DNA of 64,000 bases, taken from Rhodococcus sp. 4CII. Its GTDB lineage: Bacteria; Actinomycetota; Actinomycetes; Mycobacteriales; Mycobacteriaceae. The translations under genes were made by a program, and so were the position numbers. The notes beneath the pieces were generated by a model. It was not told the DNA's origin and searched no databases. It saw only the letters and a program-made list of their open reading frames with translations. The DNA lies in NCBI RefSeq assembly GCF_014256275.1, contig NZ_JACCFE010000002.1:3142001-3206000 (forward strand), read 5' to 3'. Below, one piece after another: positions 9,924 through 19,092 of the stretch (position 1 is its first letter; every line of letters begins with the position of its first letter).

Positions 9924-11212
9924 TACGGAAAGTCGACGATCGCGAGGTTGGTCGGAAGTTGGTCGGTCCGCGGCTCACCGGTGGGCAGTTTGCCCTGCAG
10001 GAATTGCCCCGACAGGTAGTCGTCGGCGTCGAGGATCTGCTGCGGCGCCACCTGCCCCTCGTACTCGAAGCTGTCGAACACGTACGGCAGTGAGTCGGCG
10101 TACAGCAGGCTCGGGCCGTTCATCAACTGGAAGTGCAGGTGCGACGCGTTGGCGTTGCCGGTGTTCCCGAGTTGCGCGATCTTGTCGCCCTTCTTCACCT
10201 GGTCACCCGGCTTCACCACCAGCGACCCCTCGATGAAGTGCGCGTACATCGCGTACACACCGCCCCCGAGGTCCAGGACGACGTGGTTGCCGTCGACGTT
10301 CTCCACGGTGAGCTTCGCGGCGAGTTCCGGCACCTCGGCGGGCAGGGTGCCCGGGGCGTTGGCGGGCACGTTGTCCAGCGTCGCCACGACCGTTCCGTCG
10401 GCGACGGCGTACACGTCGGAACCGTAGTCGACGTAGCTCTCGTTCTTCGTGCGGTCGCCGGTGTAGAACTCGCCCTGGTCATTGGTCCGTTTCCAGTCGA
10501 TCGCGAACCGCTGACTGTTGTTGATCTTGCCGTCGACCGGCAGGGGCGACGTGCGGTGCGGGAACCCGGGCAGGCAGCAGCCGTTGAGCGCGATCCAGTT
10601 GTCGCCCTTCAGCGGCGGCGAGATGACGCGCGGCGTCCCGGCGTCGATGTCGAGCGCCGTCACCAGATAGTCGACGGGCGACGGTTCCTTCGCCGCCGGA
10701 GCCGCGGCGGCGCTGCCGTACAGATGGTGGAGCACCGTCTTCGGGGCATGGTCGAGCGAATCGAAGGTGTAGTCGACGAACAGGATGCGGGTCTCCTGTG
10801 GCGGGATCGCTGTCGACGTCGCGGGTGGTGCGGTGAGCATCCGCAGCCGGTTGCAGTCACCGTACGGACAATTCGGTTCGACGAGCGCCGCACCGGAGAA
10901 CGACGCGATCACCGTCGACGGGTCGGTCCCGTCGACGACGTCCAACTTGTCGAGGGTCGCCGGGACCGGTGTCGCGTTCGTCAACTGGAGGTCGTACGCG
11001 ACGTGGTATTTCCCGTCGGTGCCCAGGAACGGAAAGGTCGGATCACCGATCGGGATCAGGGTCAGTCCGGTGTACGCGTCGGGGACGGTGACCGACCCCG
11101 TCCCACCTGCCGCAGTCGACGACGGGCCCGCCTCCGACGTGTCGTCGCCGGACGAACACCCCGCAACCGTGCACACCACCGACATCACCAGCGCAGCAGC
11201 GAAAACTTTCAT
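9923..11212 (-). CDS. lipoprotein with M23 (lysostaphin-like) peptidase domain
   Basis: Predicted cell-surface protein, 429 residues. A signal peptide ends in lipobox VAGC, followed by a Ser/Gly/Thr-rich linker and a beta-rich N-terminal domain. The M23 domain (about 235-385) shows GSDVYAVADGTVVATLDN, YAMYAHF and the metal-binding SHLHF. The usual first zinc ligand (HxxxD) appears replaced: the sequence reads QRFAIDW, with arginine at that position, so activity as an endopeptidase is uncertain. ATG at 11212 chosen because GAGGAG lies five bases upstream; a GTG two codons earlier overlaps that site. The stop TAG lies at the edge of palindrome A1, and copy A2 lies just before its start. Confidence 0.85.
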   Translation of the reverse strand: MKVFAAALVMSVVCTVAGCSSGDDTSEAGPSSTAAGGTGSVTVPDAYTGLTLIPIGDPTFPFLGTDGKYHVAYDLQLTNATPVPATLDKLDVVDGTDPSTVIASFSGAALVEPNCPYGDCNRLRMLTAPPATSTAIPPQETRILFVDYTFDSLDHAPKTVLHHLYGSAAAAPAAKEPSPVDYLVTALDIDAGTPRVISPPLKGDNWIALNGCCLPGFPHRTSPLPVDGKINNSQRFAIDWKRTNDQGEFYTGDRTKNESYVDYGSDVYAVADGTVVATLDNVPANAPGTLPAEVPELAAKLTVENVDGNHVVLDLGGGVYAMYAHFIEGSLVVKPGDQVKKGDKIAQLGNTGNANASHLHFQLMNGPSLLYADSLPYVFDSFEYEGQVAPQQILDADDYLSGQFLQGKLPTGEPRTDQLPTNLAIVDFP

Positions 11213-11226
11213 GCTCACTCCTCTCG

Positions 11227-11294
11227 GGCGCTTCGCGCTCGTGCGCCTTTCTGGCTGTTCCCGCTACCAAAAAGGCGCACAGGCGCGAAGCGCC
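11227..11294. repeat. palindromic repeat family A, copy 2 (complete)
   Basis: 68 bases with perfect 12-base outer arms (GGCGCTTCGCGC / GCGCGAAGCGCC), inner arms TGCGCCTTT / AAAAGGCGCA and a loop around CTGGCTGTTCCCGCTACCA. It lies 14 bases upstream of the M23 lipoprotein start, so it is in the promoter or 5' leader of that gene and not at a gene end like copies 1 and 3. It is part of the 348-base gene-free stretch 11213-11560. Confidence 0.88.
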
Positions 11295-11440
11295 TGATGT
11301 GGTTCCCGGCAATCGTCCGCCGATTCAATCGCGACGGACTCACCCGTCGCGTGTGATTCCCGATGAACTTGGGGTGGCCGTCGGATTGCAGAAAAAACGT
11401 TCAGCCACACAAAACAACCCGTTCTCGCTAAAATCATCAC

Positions 11441-11512
11441 ACCGGCCCACGGCGTCGAAGCAGCACCGGCCCACGGCGTCGGAGACGCACGGGCTCTCCG
11501 CGTCGGAGATTG
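11441..11512. repeat. three tandem 24-base repeats upstream of the LuxR gene
   Basis: Units at 11441-11464, 11465-11488 and 11489-11512. The first two are nearly identical (core CACCGGCCCACGGCGTCG); the third keeps CACGGGCT..CGCGTCGGAGA. They lie about 50 bases before the start of the MalT-type regulator gene, at the end of a comparatively A+T-rich stretch (about 11385-11440, with AAAAAACG and ACACAAAACAACC). Helically phased direct repeats are typical binding sites for large LuxR/MalT activators. Autoregulation is inferred. Confidence 0.6.
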
Positions 11513-11560
11513 GCGTTTGTCGAAGGTCGTTTCTCGGGGCAGCGAGATTTGGGGGTCGGC

Positions 11561-14206
11561 GTGACGGCAGCACCACTGGGGGAATTTCATCTGAGCACTC
11601 GAATACCGTCGCGTGCAGGGGGTCGAACGGTCACCCGAACCCGCCTGCACACCATGCTCACCGAGGCGCTCACCGACGAGGCCCGCCCCTACCCGGTCGC
11701 ACTGGTCTGCGCGCCGGCCGGGTCGGGGAAGACGCGCGCCGTGGCGGACTGGGCGCGGGAGTTGCTCGCCGCCGACGACGCTCCGACCATTGCCTGGTTC
11801 ACCATCGAGGAGCGGCACAACGACCTCGACGTCGTCCACCGGGCGATCCTCCGCGCACTCGCCGACACCGGGAATCCTCGACTGCAGTCGGCGTGCGCCG
11901 GGCTCGATTCCGAGTCACCGGGCCTCGGCGCGAAGTTGTCGGCCGCGTTGCACGACCTCGGCGAGAACGTCTGGATGATCATCGACGACGCGCATCTCCT
12001 CCGGGACACCGACGTGCTCACCGACCTCGAGTCGTTCATGCGCTGGCAGCCTCCGATGCTGCGAACGGTCATCATCGGACGGTTCGAGCCGCCGCTCGCT
12101 CTGCAACGACTTCGCCTGGACGGCAAGCTGTTCACGCTCACCGCAACGGATCTCGCGTTCACGTCCGACGAGGCGGCCGCGATGCTCGACGAGCACGGTG
12201 TGGTGCTGCGCCCGGACGACCTCGACGCCCTCATGGATCGCACGGAGGGCTGGGCCGCCGGAATCCGCCTGGCGGGAATGTCTTTGGAAGGGCATCCGGA
12301 TCCGAGCGGCTTGATCGCCGAGTTCACGGGCGACCGCCGGGCCGTCGCCGACTATCTCATCGAGGAGGTTCTCGCCGGCCAGACCGACGAGATGCGCGAA
12401 TTCCTGCTGCGGACGTCCGTACCCGCCTCCTTCACGGTCGAACTCGCCGAGAAGCTCACCGGCTGCCCGGACGCGCACGGAAACATCGACTGGCTCGAAC
12501 ACCACAATTTCCTGATCAGCCGCATCACCGAGAACCCCACGCAGTATCGCTACCACCCGCTGCTGCGGAGTTATCTACGCGCCGAGATCAGCCGGATCGG
12601 CCACGTGGAGGTCGAGCATCTCGAATTGACGGCGGCCCACTGGCACGACGAATTCGGTGACGCACTGCCCGCACTCGAGCACGCGGTGAATTCCGGCGAT
12701 CACGACGAGATCGTGGCGCTGCTGGCCCGGACGTCGATGGCCCTGATCGTCGGGGGTCATGGCCAGGCCGTCGACCGGCTTCTGACGCGGGCGCCCCGGG
12801 CGTCGCAGGATCACCCGTCGGCTCGACTTCTCCGCGCTGCCGCGGCGCTCGCATCGGGCAACGTTCAGGTTGCCGCGTCCACCCTCGACCTTCTCGACCG
12901 CAGGCGGTCGGGTCTGCTGGTGGACGGCGCCGCCGAATCGCGCGTTCACCTGTTGCTCCGCGAATCGCTGCGGGTGCAGACCGCGATCCGCATCGGCGAC
13001 ATCGACACCGCCCTGACCCGGCTGCGGAGGGTGGGCGCCGGATCGAGTGGCGATCCCGACCTCGACGCGTTCGTGCTGCTCCAGGAGGGGCGCGCGCTGC
13101 TCTTCCTCGGACGACACGACGAGTCGGAGATCGTGCTCCGAAAGTCGCTCGCGCACGCGCGGCTCGGCGACACGCCACTGAGCGTCATGTACTGCCTCGG
13201 AACGCTCGGCGCCGTCACGATGTCGCGGGGAGAGGTGCTGGGCACGTCCGAACTGGTGGACGAGGCACTCGCGATCGGCCGCGCGCAGTCGGCGACGAGC
13301 GATCCGACGTTCCTCATGACGAAGCTCATCGACTCCTGGTGCCGCTACATCCGGATGGACCCCGATGCCGCGCGGATCGCCGCAGAATCGGCCGAGGCGC
13401 TGCGGCGCACAGATACCGCTGCCGCGGGTTTCGCCGACGGTGCCGCGGCCCTGTTCGGTCTCGACGAGGCCGAGCACCGGCACAACTCGGTGACGACGGT
13501 GCACGCGGACAGTCCCGTGTCGGCCTCGCTGCCGGTGCCGCCGGGTATCCGGGCGGTCCTGCTGCCTGCCATCCAGTACGCGTACCTGTCCGCCGGGGAG
13601 ATCGGGTGGGCACACGAGCTGGCCACCGAGACACCTGCCGTCCTCGGGCCCACCGGCGACACGCCCCTCGTGGAGGCGATCATCCATCTACACCTGCACC
13701 GCCTCGACCTGGCCCGCAAAACGCTCCAGCCCGTCCTGGACGGCGAACAGGACTGCGCGGCGGGCACCAGCTTGATCGCGGCATGGCTCGTCGACGCGTC
13801 GATCGCGCTTGCCCGCAAACATGATTCACGTGCCCACAGCGCACTCACCGAGGCGCTGCGACTCGCGGAGCCGCAGTCGGTGCTGCGCCCGTTCCACGAC
13901 TGCGGACCACAGATCAGAGACCTCCTCGTGCGAAGCACCGGCCGCTTCGGCGTGCTCGAACCCTTCGCGGAGAGGCTCCGCGCATCGTTCCCGAGGTCGG
14001 AGAGCGCCGCATCCGACATGCTCACACCGCGCGAGCTGGAACTCCTCGTGGAGCTTCCGTCGTGGCGCACCGCCGAACAGATCGCGGCAGATCTGTGCGT
14101 GTCGGTGAACACCGTCAAGACCCACCTGCGCGGGATCTACCGCAAACTCGGCGTCACGTCCCGCCGCGACGCCATCGCCGCCGCGCAACACAACGGCTTG
14201 CTCTGA
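11561..14206 (+). CDS. LuxR family transcriptional regulator, MalT-like (LAL) ATPase
   Basis: Large ATP-dependent activator, about 881 residues. Walker A APAGSGKT (51-58), Walker B-like WMIIDDAHLL near residue 140, then a STAND/winged-helix region. A long TPR-like helical sensor (about 370-800) follows, and a C-terminal LuxR HTH from about residue 820 (MLTPRELELLVELPSWRTAEQIAADLCVSVNTVKTHLRGIYRKLGV region). The start is uncertain: GTG at 11561 has GGGGG upstream, while an earlier start at 11510 would run through the tandem repeats. No single target operon is obvious. The gene stands alone between the M23 lipoprotein (divergent) and a small conserved gene, and the tandem repeats just upstream suggest self-control. 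Confidence 0.9.
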   Translation: MTAAPLGEFHLSTRIPSRAGGRTVTRTRLHTMLTEALTDEARPYPVALVCAPAGSGKTRAVADWARELLAADDAPTIAWFTIEERHNDLDVVHRAILRALADTGNPRLQSACAGLDSESPGLGAKLSAALHDLGENVWMIIDDAHLLRDTDVLTDLESFMRWQPPMLRTVIIGRFEPPLALQRLRLDGKLFTLTATDLAFTSDEAAAMLDEHGVVLRPDDLDALMDRTEGWAAGIRLAGMSLEGHPDPSGLIAEFTGDRRAVADYLIEEVLAGQTDEMREFLLRTSVPASFTVELAEKLTGCPDAHGNIDWLEHHNFLISRITENPTQYRYHPLLRSYLRAEISRIGHVEVEHLELTAAHWHDEFGDALPALEHAVNSGDHDEIVALLARTSMALIVGGHGQAVDRLLTRAPRASQDHPSARLLRAAAALASGNVQVAASTLDLLDRRRSGLLVDGAAESRVHLLLRESLRVQTAIRIGDIDTALTRLRRVGAGSSGDPDLDAFVLLQEGRALLFLGRHDESEIVLRKSLAHARLGDTPLSVMYCLGTLGAVTMSRGEVLGTSELVDEALAIGRAQSATSDPTFLMTKLIDSWCRYIRMDPDAARIAAESAEALRRTDTAAAGFADGAAALFGLDEAEHRHNSVTTVHADSPVSASLPVPPGIRAVLLPAIQYAYLSAGEIGWAHELATETPAVLGPTGDTPLVEAIIHLHLHRLDLARKTLQPVLDGEQDCAAGTSLIAAWLVDASIALARKHDSRAHSALTEALRLAEPQSVLRPFHDCGPQIRDLLVRSTGRFGVLEPFAERLRASFPRSESAASDMLTPRELELLVELPSWRTAEQIAADLCVSVNTVKTHLRGIYRKLGVTSRRDAIAAAQHNGLL

Positions 14207-14311
14207 GGCGGTTCACCACTTGCGGGTGAGGCGCATCGCCGTTCTGTCGGTCACCCTGAAATCTACGGCTGACCGTGTTCTGGAATGACGATGTAATCGA
14301 AGGAGCCCGCC

Positions 14312-14545
14312 GTGGTGCGTCCTGAATCGAACTGGCCCGGCAAGGTCAGGTATGCCTTCCTGATCAGCGGTGCCCTGTCCGATCGGGTGCTGGCCGCCTT
14401 CCCCGAGTTGGACGTCTCGGACGTCACGACCGGCGACACCACGCTCTACGGCCCCGTCCACGACCCGACGGATCTCCGCGGCCTGCTGGCCCGCTTCGAT
14501 GCTTTGGGACTGACCGTCATCGAGATGCGCAGGCTACCGGACTGA
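14312..14545 (+). CDS. small conserved-looking protein, function unknown
   Basis: 77 residues, soluble, acidic, without cysteines. The pattern KVRYAFLISGALSDRVLAAFPEL .. DTTLYGPVHDPTDLRGLLARFDALGLTVIEMRRLP suggests a compact alpha/beta fold. AAGGAG sits eight bases before the GTG start, which supports real translation. Similar short proteins ending in LGL(T/E)V.E.R. occur widely in actinobacteria (from memory). No functional link to the neighbouring regulator or kinase can be shown. Confidence 0.7.
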   Translation: MVRPESNWPGKVRYAFLISGALSDRVLAAFPELDVSDVTTGDTTLYGPVHDPTDLRGLLARFDALGLTVIEMRRLPD

Positions 14546-14596
14546 CCTGGCGTCGGGGTTCAATGGTGAAGGGTCCCGGGAGGCGGTGAAGCCGAT

Positions 14597-16378
14597 GTGA
14601 GCGGCGAGTTCGAACCGGGCACGGTGTTTGCCGGCTACACGATCGAACGGGTTCTGGGACGAGGCGGCATGGGTACCGTCTACCTCGCCCAGCATCCCAA
14701 TCTGCCACGCAAGGTCGCCCTCAAACTGCTGGACTCGGCGTGGGCGAGCGACGAGTACGTCCGTTCGCGCTTCGAGTCGGAGGCCGACCACGCCGCAAAG
14801 CTCGAACATCCCAACATCGTGACCGTCCACGACCGCGGCCGTGAGCGAGGCCGGTTGTGGATCGCGATGCAGTACGTGCCCGGCGTCGACGCGCGGAAGG
14901 CGCTCGCGTCCGGCGGACTGGACGTCGCGCGGGCCGTGCGGATCGTCGCCGAAACCGGGAACGCCCTCGACCATGCGCACCGGTCCGGAATCCTGCATCG
15001 CGACGTGAAGCCGGCGAACATCCTGCTCGCCGAGGGTGACCCGGAGCGAGTGCTGCTCGCCGACTTCGGCACCGCGAAGGCGCTGGACGAAACACATCAG
15101 CTGACCCGGACGGGGATGCTCGTCGCCACGTTGCACTACGCCGCACCCGAGCAGATCGAGGGTGAGACGCTCGATCACCGAGTCGACATCTACGCGCTGG
15201 GATGCACGTTCTTTCACTTGCTGACCAACGAACCGCCGTATCCCGGCACCACCGCATCCGCGGTTATGCACGGGCACCTCAACGGTCCGATTCCGAAACC
15301 GAGCACGCTGCGGCCGGACCTTCCGGCCGGATTCGACGACGTCGTCGCGCGGGCCATGGCCAAGGACCGGGACGACCGCTATTCGAGTTGCCGGGAGTTC
15401 AGCGCTGCGATCGACGCGGCGTCACGCACTGCACCCGCCCGCGACCCGGGTCCGTCCCGGCCGGTCGATCCCGCGGCAACCACCCGGGTGAGCGGCGGGA
15501 CCCTCACCGAGACGGTCGAGGAACCGAAACGACGGCGGTGGTGGCGCACACCGGTGGCGGCGGCCGCGGCCCTGGCCGGGGCGGTGATCCTGGCGGGCGT
15601 CGCCTACGTCGCGTGGCCCGGCGATCAGCCGTCGAGCCCGCAGGTGGTCCTGCCGATCACCGGCCTGGCGAGTCCCGCCGGGATCGCGGTCAGCGCCGCC
15701 GGGGACCTGTACGTCGCGGACAGCTCGGCCAAGCAGGTGGTGCGGGTGCGGGCCGATTCCGGCGAGCAGACCGTCCTTCCCTTCACCGGACTCGAGGTGC
15801 CGCAGGGTGTCGCAATCAACGCTGCCGGCGACGTGTACGTCTCCGATCTCGTGGCAAACACGGTGACGATGCTGCACGACGGCATCACGCTGCCACTGCC
15901 GCTGCCGGGACTCGACCAGCCGTTCGGCGTCGCGGTGGGGCCGGACGGAACCGTCTACGTCGCCGACACGCTGAACAACCGGGTGGTGTCGCTGCACGAC
16001 GTCACGGCGAGCCCTGTCGACGTCCCGCTGACGGTGATCGGCCCGTTCACCGTGGCCGTCGACAAGCAGGGCGACCTCTATGTGGGCACTCCGAACAAGG
16101 TTCTCGTGTGGAACGCGGCGACCCGCGCGCAGAGCTTCCTGCCCCTGACGGACCTGCAGAGCGTGGGCGGGGTGGCCGTCGACGACCACGGCACCGTGTA
16201 CGCGATCGACCAGAACCACCACCGTGTGCTGCGACTGCAGGCGGGCTCGGACGAACAGGAGGTTCTCCCGTTCACCGGTCTCAGCGCGCCCGAGGGCATC
16301 GCCGTGTCGAGCCGCGGCGACGTGTACGTCGCGGACACCGACAACGGCCGGGTGCTCATGCTCCCTGCCGGTAGCTGA
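14597..16378 (+). CDS. transmembrane Ser/Thr protein kinase with NHL propeller sensor (PknD-like)
   Basis: 593 residues. The cytoplasmic kinase domain (about 10-275) has GRGGMG (21-26), the ATP-binding lysine in VALK (K43), HRDVKPAN (D136 catalytic) and DFG (156-158). The APE of the activation segment is present as AAPEQ. A proline-rich linker, one transmembrane helix (about 318-337) and an extracellular domain of repeated NHL-type blades follow (each near GIAVSAAGDLYVADS, GVAVGPDGTVYVADT and so on, ending SRGDVYVADTDNGRV). This is the architecture of mycobacterial PknD. GTG start with GGGAGG about 12 bases upstream. It converges on whiB with 3 bases between the stops. Confidence 0.95.
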   Translation: MSGEFEPGTVFAGYTIERVLGRGGMGTVYLAQHPNLPRKVALKLLDSAWASDEYVRSRFESEADHAAKLEHPNIVTVHDRGRERGRLWIAMQYVPGVDARKALASGGLDVARAVRIVAETGNALDHAHRSGILHRDVKPANILLAEGDPERVLLADFGTAKALDETHQLTRTGMLVATLHYAAPEQIEGETLDHRVDIYALGCTFFHLLTNEPPYPGTTASAVMHGHLNGPIPKPSTLRPDLPAGFDDVVARAMAKDRDDRYSSCREFSAAIDAASRTAPARDPGPSRPVDPAATTRVSGGTLTETVEEPKRRRWWRTPVAAAAALAGAVILAGVAYVAWPGDQPSSPQVVLPITGLASPAGIAVSAAGDLYVADSSAKQVVRVRADSGEQTVLPFTGLEVPQGVAINAAGDVYVSDLVANTVTMLHDGITLPLPLPGLDQPFGVAVGPDGTVYVADTLNNRVVSLHDVTASPVDVPLTVIGPFTVAVDKQGDLYVGTPNKVLVWNAATRAQSFLPLTDLQSVGGVAVDDHGTVYAIDQNHHRVLRLQAGSDEQEVLPFTGLSAPEGIAVSSRGDVYVADTDNGRVLMLPAGS

Positions 16379-16381
16379 CGC

Positions 16382-16717
16382 TCAGGCGTGGCGGGCCAGA
16401 TCGAAACCGAACGATTCGGCGACGGCGTCGCCCACCCTGCCCTCGTGGTTGGCGAGGAGTTCTTCTCGTTCGGCCGCGGAGAGCCCGCCCCAGATTCCGT
16501 ACGGTTCCCCGACACTGAGCGCGTGTTCGCGGCATTGGACCAGCACCGGGCAGCTGTGGCAGATCATCTTGGCCCGGAAGTCGCGCATCTCGCGCGCCCG
16601 GCCGCGTTCCCGGTCGGGATGGAAGAAGGTGGACGACTCGAAGCCGCGGCATGCGGCCTCTCGCTGCCAGTCCCACACCTCGGCGACCGGAATGGGAAGA
16701 CTCAGCCGATTGGACAT
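16382..16717 (-). CDS. whiB3: WhiB family iron-sulfur transcription factor, WhiB3-like
   Basis: Fe4S4-binding redox regulator, 111 residues. Four cysteine ligands are visible (ACRGF, ICHSCP, QCREHA) and the turn GIWGGLSAAER. The spacing CxxC and the segment FFHPDRERGRAR .. VGEPYGIWGGLS resemble M. tuberculosis WhiB3 closely (from memory), where it links intracellular redox state to polyketide and lipid synthesis. ATG start with GGAGGAG upstream. The first 16 bases overlap the 3' end of the glucokinase gene on the same strand, so it is probably translated with it. The assignment to WhiB3 and not another WhiB is by pattern only. Confidence 0.88.
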   Translation of the reverse strand: MSNRLSLPIPVAEVWDWQREAACRGFESSTFFHPDRERGRAREMRDFRAKMICHSCPVLVQCREHALSVGEPYGIWGGLSAAEREELLANHEGRVGDAVAESFGFDLARHA

Positions 16718-17706
16718 TGCACTCCTCCAGATACTCGTGAGCCGTCATGTGCGAGCCCGAGCATGTGCTCCCGGGCCAGATCGGCGGCGCCGACGATGCC
16801 GACGTTCGCGCCGAGTTCAGCCAGTCGCACTTCGGCGACCGGGCGGTGTGCGCGTCCGGTGAGGCGGTTCTCGAACGCGGCGGCGGCGGGGGCGCGCAGC
16901 AGTTCGCCTGCCTCGCACACACCTCCGCCGATGATGAAGAGGTCGGGGTCGAAGAACGCGGCGATGTCGGCCATGCCGTGCCCCAGCCAGGAGCCGATCA
17001 CCCGGAAACACTCGAGTGCGGCGGGGTCGCCGTCCTGCGCCGCCGCGGTGATGTGCAGACCGGTGATGGCGTCGGCCCGTCCGCCCGCGCGGTCGAGGAG
17101 ATCGACGGCGAAACCTGGCGAGACGTTGGCGAGGTCCTGCGCCTCGCGCACGAGCGCCCGCCCGCTGGCGTATCGCTCCCAGCAGCCGTGGTTGCCACAG
17201 CCGCAGCGACGGCCGTGCGGTTCGACGTTGAGGTGACCGAATTCCGCTGCCACGCCGAAGCGTCCGCGGTGCAGCACCCCGTCCACGACGATGCCGCCGC
17301 CGATTCCGGTTCCGACCGTGAGCACGACGACGGTGCGTCCGGTGCGTCCGGCCCCGAAGCGCGCCTCACCCCAGGCGGCGGCGTTGGCATCGTTTTCGAC
17401 GACCGTCGGCAATCCGCAGGCGGCGTGGACGACGTCGCCGAGGGGTTCGTTGCGCCAGGCCAGGTTCGGAGCGAAGAGCACGGTGCTGAGATCGGCGGCC
17501 ACGAACCCGGCCGCGCCGATACCGACCGCTTGCACGGGGTGCGTGGCCGCCAGTTCGCGAACGAGTTCGGCGATGGCGTTCTCCACCCCCCGCGCGTCAT
17601 GGGACGGGGTTTCCCGGCGCTCCATCCGATGGATGACGCCGTCGGCGTCCACGACTCCGGCCGCGATCTTCGTGCCACCCACGTCGACGCCAATCGTCAG
17701 GGCCAT
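16702..17706 (-). CDS. ROK family glucokinase
   Basis: Probable ATP-dependent glucokinase of the ROK family, 334 residues. N-terminal phosphate loop DVGGTKIAAGVV; glucose-binding ENDANAAAWGE; VGTGIGGGIV; and the ROK zinc motif GHLNVEP..RRCGCGNHGCWE. ATG at 17706 is used because the extra N-terminal codons (from 17724) do not align with ROK starts. The 3' end overlaps whiB by 16 bases. Upstream are a good promoter and a 15-base palindrome. It lies next to the ABC/glucosidase locus, so it probably phosphorylates glucose released from imported alpha-glucosides (inference). Confidence 0.92.
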   Translation of the reverse strand: MALTIGVDVGGTKIAAGVVDADGVIHRMERRETPSHDARGVENAIAELVRELAATHPVQAVGIGAAGFVAADLSTVLFAPNLAWRNEPLGDVVHAACGLPTVVENDANAAAWGEARFGAGRTGRTVVVLTVGTGIGGGIVVDGVLHRGRFGVAAEFGHLNVEPHGRRCGCGNHGCWERYASGRALVREAQDLANVSPGFAVDLLDRAGGRADAITGLHITAAAQDGDPAALECFRVIGSWLGHGMADIAAFFDPDLFIIGGGVCEAGELLRAPAAAAFENRLTGRAHRPVAEVRLAELGANVGIVGAADLAREHMLGLAHDGSRVSGGVQCPIG

Positions 17707-17739
17707 GTTTCGTGTCCTCTTCAAGTCTTCGAGTGAGCG

Positions 17740-17754
17740 GTGTCACGCTGACAC
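17740..17754. promoter_or_regulatory. palindromic operator over the glucokinase -10 region
   Basis: Perfect inverted repeat GTGTCA-CGC-TGACAC. It overlaps the proposed -10 hexamer of the glucokinase promoter, the classic position for a repressor. The regulator is unknown; the sequence differs from the LacI-type sites near 20130. Confidence 0.55.
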
Positions 17755-17779
17755 TAGAGGACCTTTGGCGCGTTATCAA
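17751..17779 (-). promoter_or_regulatory. sigma-A type promoter for the glucokinase-whiB unit
   Basis: On the minus strand -35 TTGATA (17779-17774), spacer of 17 bases, -10 TAGTGT (17756-17751). The predicted start is some 35-40 bases before the glucokinase ATG. The spacing and both hexamers are good for a high-GC actinobacterium. Confidence 0.55.
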
Positions 17780-18010
17780 TACGTACTTTGGTTTTTTTGA
17801 GAACAAAGTGGTGGCGCAGTCGGCGAGCGCCCTGGAGAAAGGGACGCCCGTTCGATCTGACGCGACGAGCGTCCCGTTCGTCCGAAAAGAGGGCCTGAGT
17901 GGACAAGACATGTGATCTGGGCCATAGTTCTTCTCCGTCGGCACCTGCCGATGCACCCCTGACACTCGGATCGTCCGGCACGTTCCTGCCGGTGGAGGGA
18001 TTCATTTCTC
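17780..18010. other. intergenic region upstream of the ABC ATPase gene
   Basis: Second part of the 304-base gap 17707-18010. It holds a T-rich run (TTTGGTTTTTTTGAGAAC, about 17787-17804), which is compositionally unlike the surroundings. I see no convincing promoter for the ATPase gene and no credible reading frame. A ribosome site GGAGGGA lies just before its ATG. Confidence 0.5.
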
Positions 18011-19090
<1,080 letters not shown>

Positions 19091-19092
19091 CC

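Noticed and set aside
17712..17915. 67-codon plus-strand frame upstream of the ABC ATPase gene
   Set aside because: Runs through the glucokinase promoter and operator, no ribosome site, no motif.
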